From the NCBI GenBank assembly GCA_963835935.1, contig CAWIHK010000006.1, positions 1-64,000 on the forward strand: DNA of 64,000 nucleotides. Reading direction: 5' to 3'. How positions within the stretch are numbered: position 1 is the stretch's first letter; each line of letters opens with the position of its first letter. Below, one piece after another: positions 43,065 to 51,360 of this stretch. The notes beneath the pieces are model-generated. The model had not been told where the DNA came from, did no database searches, and saw nothing but the letters and a program-made list of their open reading frames with translations. The DNA comes from CAWIHK01 sp963835935 (lineage in GTDB: Bacteria > Bacteroidota > Ignavibacteria > UBA10030 > CAVZMI01). The position numbers were made by a program, and so were the translations under genes.

Positions 43065-43364
43065 ATGGATACAAATGAAAAGCATCGACTCTATTTTGAG
43101 CAATTAGTATTTCTTTTCCAATCTGCGGCACTCCAGCACATGGGGAAATTGAAAAATCCAGCTACGGACAAAATCGAGCGGAATCTCCCGCAGACACAAT
43201 TTATGATCGATATGCTGGATATGATTGAAGTACGGATGAAAGGGAACCTATCCCCGGAAGAAGAACGTTTAATCACGACGGTTGTGAAGGAATTAAAATT
43301 GAATTATGTGGATGAAATGAACAAACCGGATCCATCGCCGGAGCCATCACAGGCCGCGACATGA
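43065..43364 (+). CDS. DUF1844 protein
   Basis: A 99-residue helical protein of the DUF1844 family: 'FEQLVFLFQSAALQHMGKLKNP' and 'QFMIDMLDMIEVRMKGNLSPEEERLI'. It ends in a Pro-rich tail and shares an ATGA overlap with nadK, so the two are translationally coupled. Function unknown; the family is widespread in deeply branching bacteria. Confidence 0.9.
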   Translation: MDTNEKHRLYFEQLVFLFQSAALQHMGKLKNPATDKIERNLPQTQFMIDMLDMIEVRMKGNLSPEEERLITTVVKELKLNYVDEMNKPDPSPEPSQAAT

Positions 43365-44257
43365 AATTCGGGATCACAGGTAATACAAAAAAACCGGAAC
43401 TCTTGAAAGCCTTCGAGAATCTTTTAGCAAATTTGCGCTCGCGCGGTATCGAGTATATTCTTGAACGTGAACTTGCGGTGTTGTTATCTAGTCAGATTCC
43501 CCGATCAGGATTAAAAGAGGAGAATGCTGTTGAAGGAAAAGATCTCGCAAACCAATGCGATATGATGATTGCACTTGGAGGCGACGGAACAATTCTGAGA
43601 ACGGCGCGGCTTGTCGGATCGGCTGGAGTTCCTATCGTGGGTGTTAACCTTGGTAAATTAGGTTTCCTTGCCGAATTTTCAGTCGACGATATTCCGGCGC
43701 TCATCGATCAGATAATCAAACACAATTATACAATCGAAGACAGAATGGTTCTTCGTGGAGAAGTTACTTCGCACGGGAACCAGATCTTTTTTGGATTGAA
43801 CGATATCGTTATTGATAAATGGGCATATTCACGCATCATTCATATCGAAACGTATGTTAACGAAGAATATCTGGTTACGTACAGTGCGGATGGGATCGTT
43901 GTATCGACTCCGACCGGATCGACCGGCTATTCACTTTCTGCACAAGGACCGATTATCACACCGGATGCCAAAACGATTTTAATCACACCGCTTTCACCGC
44001 ATAGTCTGACTGCACGTCCTATGATCGTTCCTGATACCAGTGTGATCAAGGTCTTGATTTATTCTGAAGCCGAGAAATTACATGTTGCCGCCGATGGTCA
44101 GGTGAGTTCGGTATTTTCTCCTCCGTTGGAGATCGTTATTAAAAAAGCGGATTATGTTGTCCGATTGATAAGAAGAACCGACCAGACTTTCTTCGATGTG
44201 CTGCGGTCGAAGTTGATGTGGGGGAGAGATATAAGAGCAGAAAAGATTAAGAAATGA
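43361..44257 (+). CDS. nadK: NAD kinase
   Basis: A 298-residue NAD kinase that makes NADP from NAD and ATP in the cytoplasm. Motifs are 'MMIALGGDGTILRTARLVG' (GGDGT) near 70, 'VNLGKLGFLAEF', 'DGIVVSTPTGSTGYSLSAQGP' and 'SPHSLTARPMIVPD'. Its length is standard. It is in an operon with DUF1844 upstream and overlaps the downstream lipoprotein gene by 4 bp. Confidence 0.96.
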   Translation: MKFGITGNTKKPELLKAFENLLANLRSRGIEYILERELAVLLSSQIPRSGLKEENAVEGKDLANQCDMMIALGGDGTILRTARLVGSAGVPIVGVNLGKLGFLAEFSVDDIPALIDQIIKHNYTIEDRMVLRGEVTSHGNQIFFGLNDIVIDKWAYSRIIHIETYVNEEYLVTYSADGIVVSTPTGSTGYSLSAQGPIITPDAKTILITPLSPHSLTARPMIVPDTSVIKVLIYSEAEKLHVAADGQVSSVFSPPLEIVIKKADYVVRLIRRTDQTFFDVLRSKLMWGRDIRAEKIKK

Positions 44258-44835
44258 AGAGCAAGAGCAAGAACAAGAACAAGGTCAAGATTAAGAATAA
44301 GATCGAGATGAAATACATATTAAATGCAACAAGATATATTGCTATCGCTGCCACGATACTGTTTCTCATCTCCTGTCAATCGAGCCGCTACGGGTACAAA
44401 ACTGAAAAAGATGCGGATGAAATAATTTTTATCGGGACTGTCGGGAGAGATTTATTTACAAAACCGGAAACTTTGTGGTTCGATGAGGCGTACGATTCTT
44501 ACATAGCAGATATCGGTGCGCTTCAACCATTACGCGGCTGGAACGATTCTTTGGATGTCATAATTTTCTTAGGAACATGGTGCAGTGACACGCATCGAGA
44601 ACTTCCGAGGTTTTTAAAAATCGTCGAATCGACACATCCTCCAATCCGGATCGTCGAATTCCATGCGCTCGATCGTAATAAAAAAAGCGATTCAGATTTA
44701 CCGGAAAAATATAATATCACCAATGTGCCGACGTTTGTGTTCTTGAAAAACGGCAAAGAGATCGGCCGAATTGTTGAGAAGCCGCAAAATAGTCTCGAAG
44801 AAGATATTGTCGAAATTTTTCAAAAGAGTAAGTGA
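44254..44835 (+). CDS. Thioredoxin-fold lipoprotein
   Basis: A 193-residue protein from ATG 44254, or 175 residues from ATG 44308 (MKYILNATRYIAI), which gives a cleaner signal peptide with lipobox 'LFLISCQSS'. The first 18 residues come from a hexanucleotide-like repeat (alternating Lys/Ser/Asn), so the second start may be the native one. The thioredoxin-like domain has 'VIIFLGTWCSDTHRELPRFL' with a single redox-site Cys (WCSDT rather than WCxxC) and 'NVPTFVFLKNGKEIGRIVEKP'. Probably periplasmic thiol chemistry without a disulfide pair. Confidence 0.75.
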   Translation: MKSKSKNKNKVKIKNKIEMKYILNATRYIAIAATILFLISCQSSRYGYKTEKDADEIIFIGTVGRDLFTKPETLWFDEAYDSYIADIGALQPLRGWNDSLDVIIFLGTWCSDTHRELPRFLKIVESTHPPIRIVEFHALDRNKKSDSDLPEKYNITNVPTFVFLKNGKEIGRIVEKPQNSLEEDIVEIFQKSK

Positions 44836-44896
44836 TTAAATAGTTTGTGTTTAAAAACCTTTGTGACCTTCATAAATTGCCACTTCACTTTGTGAT

Positions 44897-44916
44897 CTTT
44901 GTGGTTAACCACAAAG
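44897..44916. repeat. 20-bp perfect palindrome CTTTGTGGTTAACCACAAAG
   Basis: The sequence is its own reverse complement, in the gap between convergent genes. Nearby CTTTGTGACC, CTTTGTGATC and AACTCAAAG fragments look like decayed copies of one unit. It could act as a bidirectional terminator hairpin or be a dispersed repeat. Confidence 0.5.
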
Positions 44917-45038
44917 AACTCAAAGATTAAATGGCTTTTTCTGAAGAACACAAAGAAGAATTATTTTTGCTCATAATTTGATTGACTTTTTCAGTGAGAA
45001 CTAATTCAACTCCTACGTACTTTTCCTTTATTATTAAC

Positions 45039-45461
45039 TCAATAGGGCTTTGCTCCTTCATCGATCCAGGTTTTAATTGCCTTGATTTTATTTGAGGACA
45101 AAGCCGAATAGCCGGAGTTGATTGGAGGCATTGGGACTTGACCATGACCCTGGCCTGAAATGCAGAGATAGAGTAAGCTTGCGCCACTCTTTCCGGGGAT
45201 GACGATGCCGGGGGATTTTGTCACATCGAAATACGAGTCAAGTATAAGCGGTGGATTGCCTGCTTGGTCGAGAGAATTGTGACAACCCGAATACATGCAA
45301 TACGAATCGAATATTGGCTGGATATATTTTCCGTATGTCACGTTCGAATCGGGGAATGTGTCGTTCGTGTTTGCGGTTGGATTGTTTTTGCAGCAGCAGA
45401 GTAAAAAAGCAAAAGAAAGTACCGGAACAATTGTCAAGCATGTGTGAAGAGTAGATTTCAT
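45039..45461 (-). CDS. Cytochrome c-like lipoprotein (PSCyt1-like domain)
   Basis: A 140-residue predicted lipoprotein ('VLSFAFLLCCCKNN'). The core matches the small planctomycete-type cytochrome c domain: 'KYIQPIFDSYCMYSGCHNS', 'GIVIPGKSGASLLYL', 'QVPMPPINSGYSALSSNKIKAIKTWIDEGA'. The heme motif reads C-M-Y-S-G-C-H, that is C-x4-C-H instead of the usual C-x2-C-H. It overlaps the 5'-nucleotidase stop by 4 bp and is probably co-expressed with it. Confidence 0.75.
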   Translation of the reverse strand: MKSTLHTCLTIVPVLSFAFLLCCCKNNPTANTNDTFPDSNVTYGKYIQPIFDSYCMYSGCHNSLDQAGNPPLILDSYFDVTKSPGIVIPGKSGASLLYLCISGQGHGQVPMPPINSGYSALSSNKIKAIKTWIDEGAKPY

Positions 45462-46972
45462 TTGTCAGTATCTCCTACATTTACCAAGCGTCTTTCGACA
45501 TGATTGGCGATATTTTTTTGGTGTTTAATTTCTTCTATAAAAACATCCCGATCGATAATACCAAGATTTTGGATTTGGATTGATTTTTCTGGAATCCCGA
45601 AAAGTTCTTGCAAGTGATCAGCCACAAAGCTGTTTACAACGATTGAGTAATTATTTTTATCCTTAACTGACAATCCATTGACGGCAAGTTTCAAGATGCG
45701 ATGGCCGCCCGGTTTGGTTCCATCGTATTCACAATGCATACCAGAGACTTCTATTTGTTCACGCGTTTTCGCAAGCTGACATTCCATCATCGATCGTAGC
45801 TGGCTTCCCGATACTTCGAATGTCATCAATTCATCGCCGAAAGGATTTATTTCCCACTCGTCACGTATCGTGATATCTCCCGGAGGAAGATCTTTCCGCA
45901 GGCTTCCCGAATTTATTATTGCAATATCTGTCTTTGCATACTTTCTCAGCGCGTCGACATGCCAATTTCCGATGTTGCTTTCATGATAAGAGTTCCGTTT
46001 CCAAGGGACGAGGAGTTTTCCGATAACTATATTTAATTTTGAATTTGCGACATCCTCCAAAGAATCCACAATTTTTTTAACAACAGGATTTGCAGGATAT
46101 CGATCATCTTTGACTTCAATCAATCTTCCATTTGACGTGACGACTGAATCACCATCAAGATCGACCGACAATTTTAATTCGCCGATATACCGGCTAGTTG
46201 CTCCAGCCTGACAAATAAGCGTGTGGCCGATTTTCTTCGGCTTAAAGATTGCGGTGTGCGAGTGTCCGCCGATGATGATGTCGATTCTCGATTCCGATGT
46301 TGCCAATGTTGAATCCATCTCATATCCAATATGACTCACGAGCACGATGAGTTGGGGATGTTTTGTTTTTTTTATTTCGTCGATCGTGTTGTGGACAGTT
46401 TTTCCCAAGTCAAGTACTTTCAGTCCACGGATGTTTCTACTCATTGCCAACGCCGACAGATTTGGAGGAACCAGTCCGATGAACGCAATATTTACATTGC
46501 CGATTTTCTCAACGATCCATGGCTGTACAAACGATTTTGCATTTTCGACATCCCACAAGTTTGCAGAAATTACCGGCATTTTGAAAAACGGCAATTGCTT
46601 CCGCAATGTATCGACGGAATAATCGAATTCATGGTTACCGAGTGCCACGATGTCGGGGGCGAAAAGATTTAACATCTGTATGTCCGCCCATCCGTTGGTC
46701 ATCGAAGAAATTGGCGTTCCCTGAAAATTATCGCCGGCATTGACGACAATAGAATTTGAGTCAGCATGTTTAAGTGAATCGAGATATGATTTGAACGCGA
46801 CAGCTCCACCGACGAAGCAAGGATGTTCTTTGCCGTCTGTACTCCGTTCAAAGATTTTTAATGGTGAGTATTGAGCGTGATAATCGTTGTAATGGATAAT
46901 CGTGATAGTTGCCTTGTGCTGGGCAAAACATGTAAACGTTAGAACGCACAAAATTGTTAAGAGTTTCTTCAT
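45458..46972 (-). CDS. Secreted 5'-nucleotidase / UshA-family metallophosphatase
   Basis: A 504-residue two-domain enzyme with signal peptide (MKKLLTILCVLTFTCFAQ). The N-terminal metallophosphatase has 'ITIIHYNDYHAQYSP', 'SIVVNAGDNFQGTPIS', 'DIVALGNHEFDYSVD' and 'DIIIGGHSHTAIF' as metal ligands. The C-terminal 5'-nucleotidase domain has 'DIAIINSGSLRKDLPPGDIT' and 'WEINPFGDELMTFEVSG'. It would hydrolyse nucleotides outside the inner membrane for scavenging. Confidence 0.93.
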   Translation of the reverse strand: MKKLLTILCVLTFTCFAQHKATITIIHYNDYHAQYSPLKIFERSTDGKEHPCFVGGAVAFKSYLDSLKHADSNSIVVNAGDNFQGTPISSMTNGWADIQMLNLFAPDIVALGNHEFDYSVDTLRKQLPFFKMPVISANLWDVENAKSFVQPWIVEKIGNVNIAFIGLVPPNLSALAMSRNIRGLKVLDLGKTVHNTIDEIKKTKHPQLIVLVSHIGYEMDSTLATSESRIDIIIGGHSHTAIFKPKKIGHTLICQAGATSRYIGELKLSVDLDGDSVVTSNGRLIEVKDDRYPANPVVKKIVDSLEDVANSKLNIVIGKLLVPWKRNSYHESNIGNWHVDALRKYAKTDIAIINSGSLRKDLPPGDITIRDEWEINPFGDELMTFEVSGSQLRSMMECQLAKTREQIEVSGMHCEYDGTKPGGHRILKLAVNGLSVKDKNNYSIVVNSFVADHLQELFGIPEKSIQIQNLGIIDRDVFIEEIKHQKNIANHVERRLVNVGDTDK

Positions 46973-47376
46973 GAGAATTTCCTTTACCAGATCAATTTAC
47001 AAAAAAAAGAAATGTATTGCGAACGATGAGATTAATTTTGCCGATTCCGCAAATCCGCAATTCGCCTCCATCATGAGAGCATGACTCCGGCGAACAAGCC
47101 TGAGATCCGCAATCTATTGTTGCTTTTTAAACCATAAGTTTGTACAATTTTTACTGCTTAACAAGATTAACGGTGGGAAAGCTTGCGGGAATGGTGGTTG
47201 AGGATCGGGTTATAGATTTTCGATAAATTATATTTTTGCACGCCTTACTTTTTTCGGTAGAACAGTCTGATAGGAGACTCACTGAGTTCTCAAGGGAATC
47301 CAAACTTGCAGATAAAATGAGGATTGAAATAATATGACTGTCCTGATGAAATCTTGAAACAACACGTGAGGAGAAA
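46973..47376. other. Divergent intergenic region, no gene seen
   Basis: About 400 bp separate two divergent genes. Promoters for both are expected. Short GC-rich pieces near 47040-47095 (CCGCAATTCGCCTCC, CTCCGGCGAACAAG) resemble fragments seen near 27230-27290. The plus-strand gene has GTGAGGAG before its ATG. Confidence 0.4.
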
Positions 47377-48501
47377 ATGAAAAACCAGAAAATCTGTAAG
47401 ACGTGTGTGTTACCAGAATCATCGCTATTTCATCTGGATGAGACTGGGAATTGCAAAATCTGTAATTCACCAGAATCATTCAAACATATTCTCAAGAAAC
47501 CCGACAAAGAAAAACTTTCAAAGTTAATCGATCAGATCAAGCGAGATGGGGAAAAACAAAAATATGATTGTATCGTTGCATGGAGTGGAGGCAGAGACAG
47601 TACATTCATGCTCCACGAATTAGTAAAAACTCACAATCTTCGATGCGTTGCTGTTTTTGGTAAGACTCCGTTTACACCGAACGAAATCATAGACAGCGTT
47701 CGTTCGATTTCGGATAAATTAAAAATTGAACTGATAGAAGTACAAACACCATCTCACCATCAAAAAATTGCCGGCTATTGTCTGAACGAGTATTTAAAGA
47801 CTCAGGCACCAATTCTCATTAATCTTGCTTGTGCCTCTTGTAAATTTGTCAACAAAGAAATATTCAAATATGCACTTAGATTAGGCATTAAGACTGTAAT
47901 CTACGGTGGAAATCGATTTGAGTACTTCCCATCCGGGCCGGCGTCTATCGATATCAATTCGGAAGACCGATATTCATTTCTCAATATGGTGCGGGATAAT
48001 ATATCGCGTTTGATTAAAGGTATAGGTATTCTAACGACTTCACCTGCCCTTCTTAAATATTGTCTTACCTTTTTTAAGGCTTCTGTACTTTATGTCAATC
48101 AATACACAATCTATCTACGGCTTCGTTATCCGAATATTTTCAGATTCGATTACTATCATTATGCAGATTGGGATGAAACTAAAATTAATGCGGTGCTGAT
48201 CGATCTCGGGTGGAAACTTCCTTCTGGTTGTAATTCAACATGGCGTGCAGATTGTGTTTTTGAGGCTGTTAAAAATACGGCTTTCAAAAGACAGCTGGGA
48301 TTCACATACGCGCAAGCTATGTATAGCAATCTAGTACGCGGTAACAAAATTACGCGTGAAGAAGCGTTAAAAAGATTGGATAAAGAAGGTATATCAGAAC
48401 CACGATTACATAAAGCATTAGAATTATGCGGATTGGCTCCGGATGCATTTGCGGATAAAAATGAAGAAAAATATTTCAACAAAGATTCAGAAGAAATTTA
48501 A
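47377..48501 (+). CDS. PP-loop ATPase, N-acetyl sugar amidotransferase-like (WbpG/PseA family)
   Basis: A 374-residue protein. An N-terminal zinc motif 'KICKTCVLPESS' / 'NCKICNSPESF' precedes a PP-loop adenylation site 'CIVAWSGGRDSTFMLHELV'. This is the organisation of sugar amidotransferases such as WbpG and PseA, which use ammonia to make acetamidino sugars of surface glycans. Another Cys cluster 'LACASCKFVNKE' fits the family. GAGGAG precedes the ATG. No glycan cluster is adjacent. Confidence 0.85.
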   Translation: MKNQKICKTCVLPESSLFHLDETGNCKICNSPESFKHILKKPDKEKLSKLIDQIKRDGEKQKYDCIVAWSGGRDSTFMLHELVKTHNLRCVAVFGKTPFTPNEIIDSVRSISDKLKIELIEVQTPSHHQKIAGYCLNEYLKTQAPILINLACASCKFVNKEIFKYALRLGIKTVIYGGNRFEYFPSGPASIDINSEDRYSFLNMVRDNISRLIKGIGILTTSPALLKYCLTFFKASVLYVNQYTIYLRLRYPNIFRFDYYHYADWDETKINAVLIDLGWKLPSGCNSTWRADCVFEAVKNTAFKRQLGFTYAQAMYSNLVRGNKITREEALKRLDKEGISEPRLHKALELCGLAPDAFADKNEEKYFNKDSEEI

Positions 48502-48522
48502 GAGAAGAGATACCCAGAATAA

Positions 48523-48810
48523 AAACATTCATTTTCCTATTCGCTTCCTCCAGTCATTTTTAAGATTCTTAGAGGAGATAGTATTGTTGCAACTTCTGTC
48601 GAGGGTTACGCTTTTCCTCTGATTATTATTGTTGGTTATATAGCCCCTGAACAAACTCTGCAGGCTGTATGGAAAGCTCCGAATACAACGGCACTGGATC
48701 CGAAGATCGTGCTCGCTCCAGGATCATACGAGACTTATGTCACTTTTCCACACTTTAATCAGGTGCAAGTAAGTCCAGTGTCTCCGATAACATTTTCAAT
48801 CGTTCAGTGA
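48523..48810 (+). pseudogene. Orphan reading frame without start codon (gene 3' remnant?)
   Basis: A frame open from 48523 to TGA 48810 encodes protein-like sequence (SLPPVIFKILRGDS, FPLIIIVGYIAPEQTL, APGSYETYVTFPHFNQ), beta-rich and surface-domain-like. It has no ATG or GTG start; the only candidate is ATT 48583 with AGAGGAG upstream. It is likely the tail of a truncated gene. The rest of the gap to the tRNA shows no gene. Confidence 0.4.
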
Positions 48811-48910
48811 TTGATATCGATATATCTGCGTAAAGGATAGTTGGTGCGATTATAAGAAGTTTATTGAAGATTGACTTTCTGCCAATTCACTCGTATATTT
48901 GATGTGTTAT

Positions 48911-48983
48911 GGGGCTATAGCTCAGCTGGGAGAGCGCCTGAATGGCATTCAGGAGGTCAGCGGTTCGATCCCGCTTAGCTCCA
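48911..48983 (+). tRNA. tRNA-Ala (anticodon GGC)
   Basis: A complete cloverleaf of 73 nt. The acceptor GGGGCTA pairs with TAGCTCC with the alanine-specific G3-U70 wobble pair. The D-loop is AGCTCAGCTGGGAGAGC, the anticodon stem-loop CCTGA-ATGGCAT-TCAGG gives GGC, and the T-arm has GGTTCGATC. The discriminator base is A, and the CCA end is not encoded. Confidence 0.97.
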
Positions 48984-48987
48984 CAAA

Positions 48988-49023
48988 ATGCCTCCTTGAT
49001 ATATTTATTAAGGAGGCATTTTT
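48988..49023 (+). terminator. Intrinsic terminator after tRNA-Ala
   Basis: ATGCCTCCTT (48988-48997) / AAGGAGGCAT (49010-49019) forms a 10-bp perfect stem with a 12-nt loop, followed by T5. It starts 5 bp after the tRNA end. Confidence 0.9.
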
Positions 49024-49124
49024 ATGTCTTTATCTGTTTCTATTGATTCTGAAAACCAATAAAGAGATTTCATATCGAACAAAATAAAAAAACGTTCACT
49101 CGCGTTGCAGGCTTTCTCCGAATG

Positions 49125-50861
49125 TTATTTCATCAATATTATCTTACACGATTTTGTTTCGTATGGAGTTTTTAGCCGGCAAATATATATTCCACTCGAA
49201 AGTGCCCGATTGTTTTCATCCTGGCAATCCCATCGCAAGGTATGTTCTCCATTCTTTTCGACGCCATTGATTAATCCGCACATCTTTTGTCCGATCACAT
49301 TATAGATGTCTATCTCAACTTGTTCAGCTACTGGAAGTGTATAACGGATGATTATATCCGAATTGCCGATCGGATAGGGATTCGGTCCAGATGATAAATT
49401 CATGCGTTGATTATTTTCGTGCGAATTCGACACTGAAACAGCATGTACAAATTCACCATTGACCTGAATTTCCCAGAGGGAGTATCCATAAGGTGTGCCC
49501 CGTCTGTTTCCGTGCCACCGTACATATCGTGCCTCGGTAGGCGGTACAGAAAGAAATTCAGTTCCACCGTTGCTCTTTGAAGTCGCATAGATTGCCGTCC
49601 ATAACTGTTTATCGGAAGAAACATCAATAGTATAATCCAACCCGTAGGATGTTCCCCAGATGAGCGTCACATTTTTGATCCGGTAAATACCCTGAAGATC
49701 CACCGAAAGCCATTGCGGATCTTTATATGGGCTTGACCATCTGGTTGTAAGATCTCCGTCAAAGGCAAACGATGCTTTTACTGTATTGTCGCTGTATGCC
49801 GAATATTCACATGGTTTGTTGAGCGCGACATTCGGCAACAGCACATCAATTTTTTTAAAGTTCGAAGAGATTTCACTTGTTCCATCGGTGAACGATACTT
49901 TCGCGTGAATGAGATATTCGTTTTGGGTCACGTTATTCCAATTGAATATAAATGGAGGTGTGGATGATTCTCCAATTTTGGTTGAATCTAAAAAATATTC
50001 TACCTTTGTGGCAGGAGTATCCGACTCGACGTTTGTACTGAATTGAATATTCGCCGGAGTGTCATAAATTAAATTTATTGGAGATGTCAATGTAATTTTT
50101 CTCTCTCGCTTTGGGTGATTGTAGAAAAAATCGACGACGAGATCTGTGCAGTCGATAGGGTAGAACAGCCAGGTATGTCCGCCGTGAGCATATGTGACGA
50201 ACTCAACATCTGCATCGATTGCATTTGACCGCCATAGTTGTGCGATTGTCCCGACATAGTTGTACACTGTGTCCGGTGTGGCCGAACATTGATTTTTTTG
50301 CCGCCAGGCAGCCAATCCGGCTTGATCCGTGCTGTAGGGAACGGTGGCATCATCCACGGCATGAATTGCGAGAACTGGTTTTGGTGAAGGAATTGTCTGG
50401 CTGGATCCTGTCCAGTATCCCGCTACCGGCGCGATTGCCGCAAATTTTTCCGGTAACTTAGAGCCCAGCGTGTAACAAAAAAATGCTCCATCCGAATGTC
50501 CGGTTGCATAGACACGTTTTGAGTCGATATGAAACTTTTTCTGGAGAGTATCCAGGAGAACAGAGACGAAATCAATGTCATTGTCGTGGGAGTTCCATCC
50601 TCCTTTGATGGAGGTGGGATAAACGACGATATATTTCATGATTTCCGATCGTTCATTGAATCCGCTTCTGAACAATGCACTGTCCGAGCCGCTCAATCCG
50701 TGGAAAACAAAAATTAATGGATACGATGTAGAACCGTCGTATGCCGGGGGAACATGGACGAGATATGCTCTGTTGTATCCGTTGTGCATCATGAATTGTT
50801 CCTGGGCTGCCAGATGGTAGAAGGAGAGACATAAAATTAGAAAACTCAAAATTATTTTCAT
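49125..50861 (-). CDS. Secreted CE1-type esterase with F5/8C domain and T9SS tail (copy A)
   Basis: A 578-residue multidomain exoenzyme. Signal peptide (MKIILSFLILCLSFYHLAAQ). An LpqC/PHB-depolymerase-like esterase domain (about 25-245) has nucleophile 'YATGHSDGAFFCYTLG', likely acid in 'IHAVDDATVPYS' and His in 'YAHGGHTWLF'. A Big/Ig-like domain follows (about 250-345), then an F5/8 type C (discoidin) carbohydrate-binding domain (about 350-480) and a T9SS C-terminal domain ending 'SSGIYICRLKTPYETKSCK'. It probably releases acyl groups from plant polysaccharides at the cell surface. A close paralogue lies directly upstream. Confidence 0.9.
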   Translation of the reverse strand: MKIILSFLILCLSFYHLAAQEQFMMHNGYNRAYLVHVPPAYDGSTSYPLIFVFHGLSGSDSALFRSGFNERSEIMKYIVVYPTSIKGGWNSHDNDIDFVSVLLDTLQKKFHIDSKRVYATGHSDGAFFCYTLGSKLPEKFAAIAPVAGYWTGSSQTIPSPKPVLAIHAVDDATVPYSTDQAGLAAWRQKNQCSATPDTVYNYVGTIAQLWRSNAIDADVEFVTYAHGGHTWLFYPIDCTDLVVDFFYNHPKRERKITLTSPINLIYDTPANIQFSTNVESDTPATKVEYFLDSTKIGESSTPPFIFNWNNVTQNEYLIHAKVSFTDGTSEISSNFKKIDVLLPNVALNKPCEYSAYSDNTVKASFAFDGDLTTRWSSPYKDPQWLSVDLQGIYRIKNVTLIWGTSYGLDYTIDVSSDKQLWTAIYATSKSNGGTEFLSVPPTEARYVRWHGNRRGTPYGYSLWEIQVNGEFVHAVSVSNSHENNQRMNLSSGPNPYPIGNSDIIIRYTLPVAEQVEIDIYNVIGQKMCGLINGVEKNGEHTLRWDCQDENNRALSSGIYICRLKTPYETKSCKIILMK

Positions 50862-51360
50862 CGCTTATCCTTTTATTCTTCGTAATAACTCTCACTATAA
50901 CTTAACATTTTTTTTCAAACTTGTCTAAAATAGAAAAATGTTTTAATCAGATTATCTAAAAAGTTTACTTGTCATTTCCCCAAAGGGGCCACGTTGTGAC
51001 GATCACGATTTAATCGGGAGAGAAATTTTGATTTTTATTCAGATTTCCCGACAATAAGCTATTTCCGGACAATCCCAGAAGAATAGCAGTTGAATACTTA
51101 ATTCTTTCCGACGCCAAAAACATGTCCAATTTGATCTGTTTGAATGATGTTTTATCTCAATTTTAATTCATCTTGGACAGTTGTGAAATGAATTCAATAT
51201 TGAGACCAGATACCCGGATTTTAAGAATGATTTTTATAAAAAATGCACTAAGGAATTTATCGACACAGAACTTAACAGGAATTGAACAATTACGAAAATG
51301 GATTCGAGATACTTTGATGTATAAGGATAGCTCTTACTTAATTTAACTCCACTGATAATC
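50862..51360. other. Spacer between the tandem esterase genes, no gene seen
   Basis: About 500 bp with no convincing ORF. The upstream part before each esterase start is similar in the two copies (TATAACTTAA near 50896 and 53134), suggesting duplicated promoters. An ATGTCCAA near 51121 and TTGGACA near 51173 resemble IS4-element ends but do not form a proper element. Confidence 0.4.

Noticed and set aside
51115..51185. Possible small element with IS4-like ends (ATGTCCAA ... TTGGACA)
   Set aside because: The similarity is about seven bases per side, the span is tiny and there is no duplication; likely chance.
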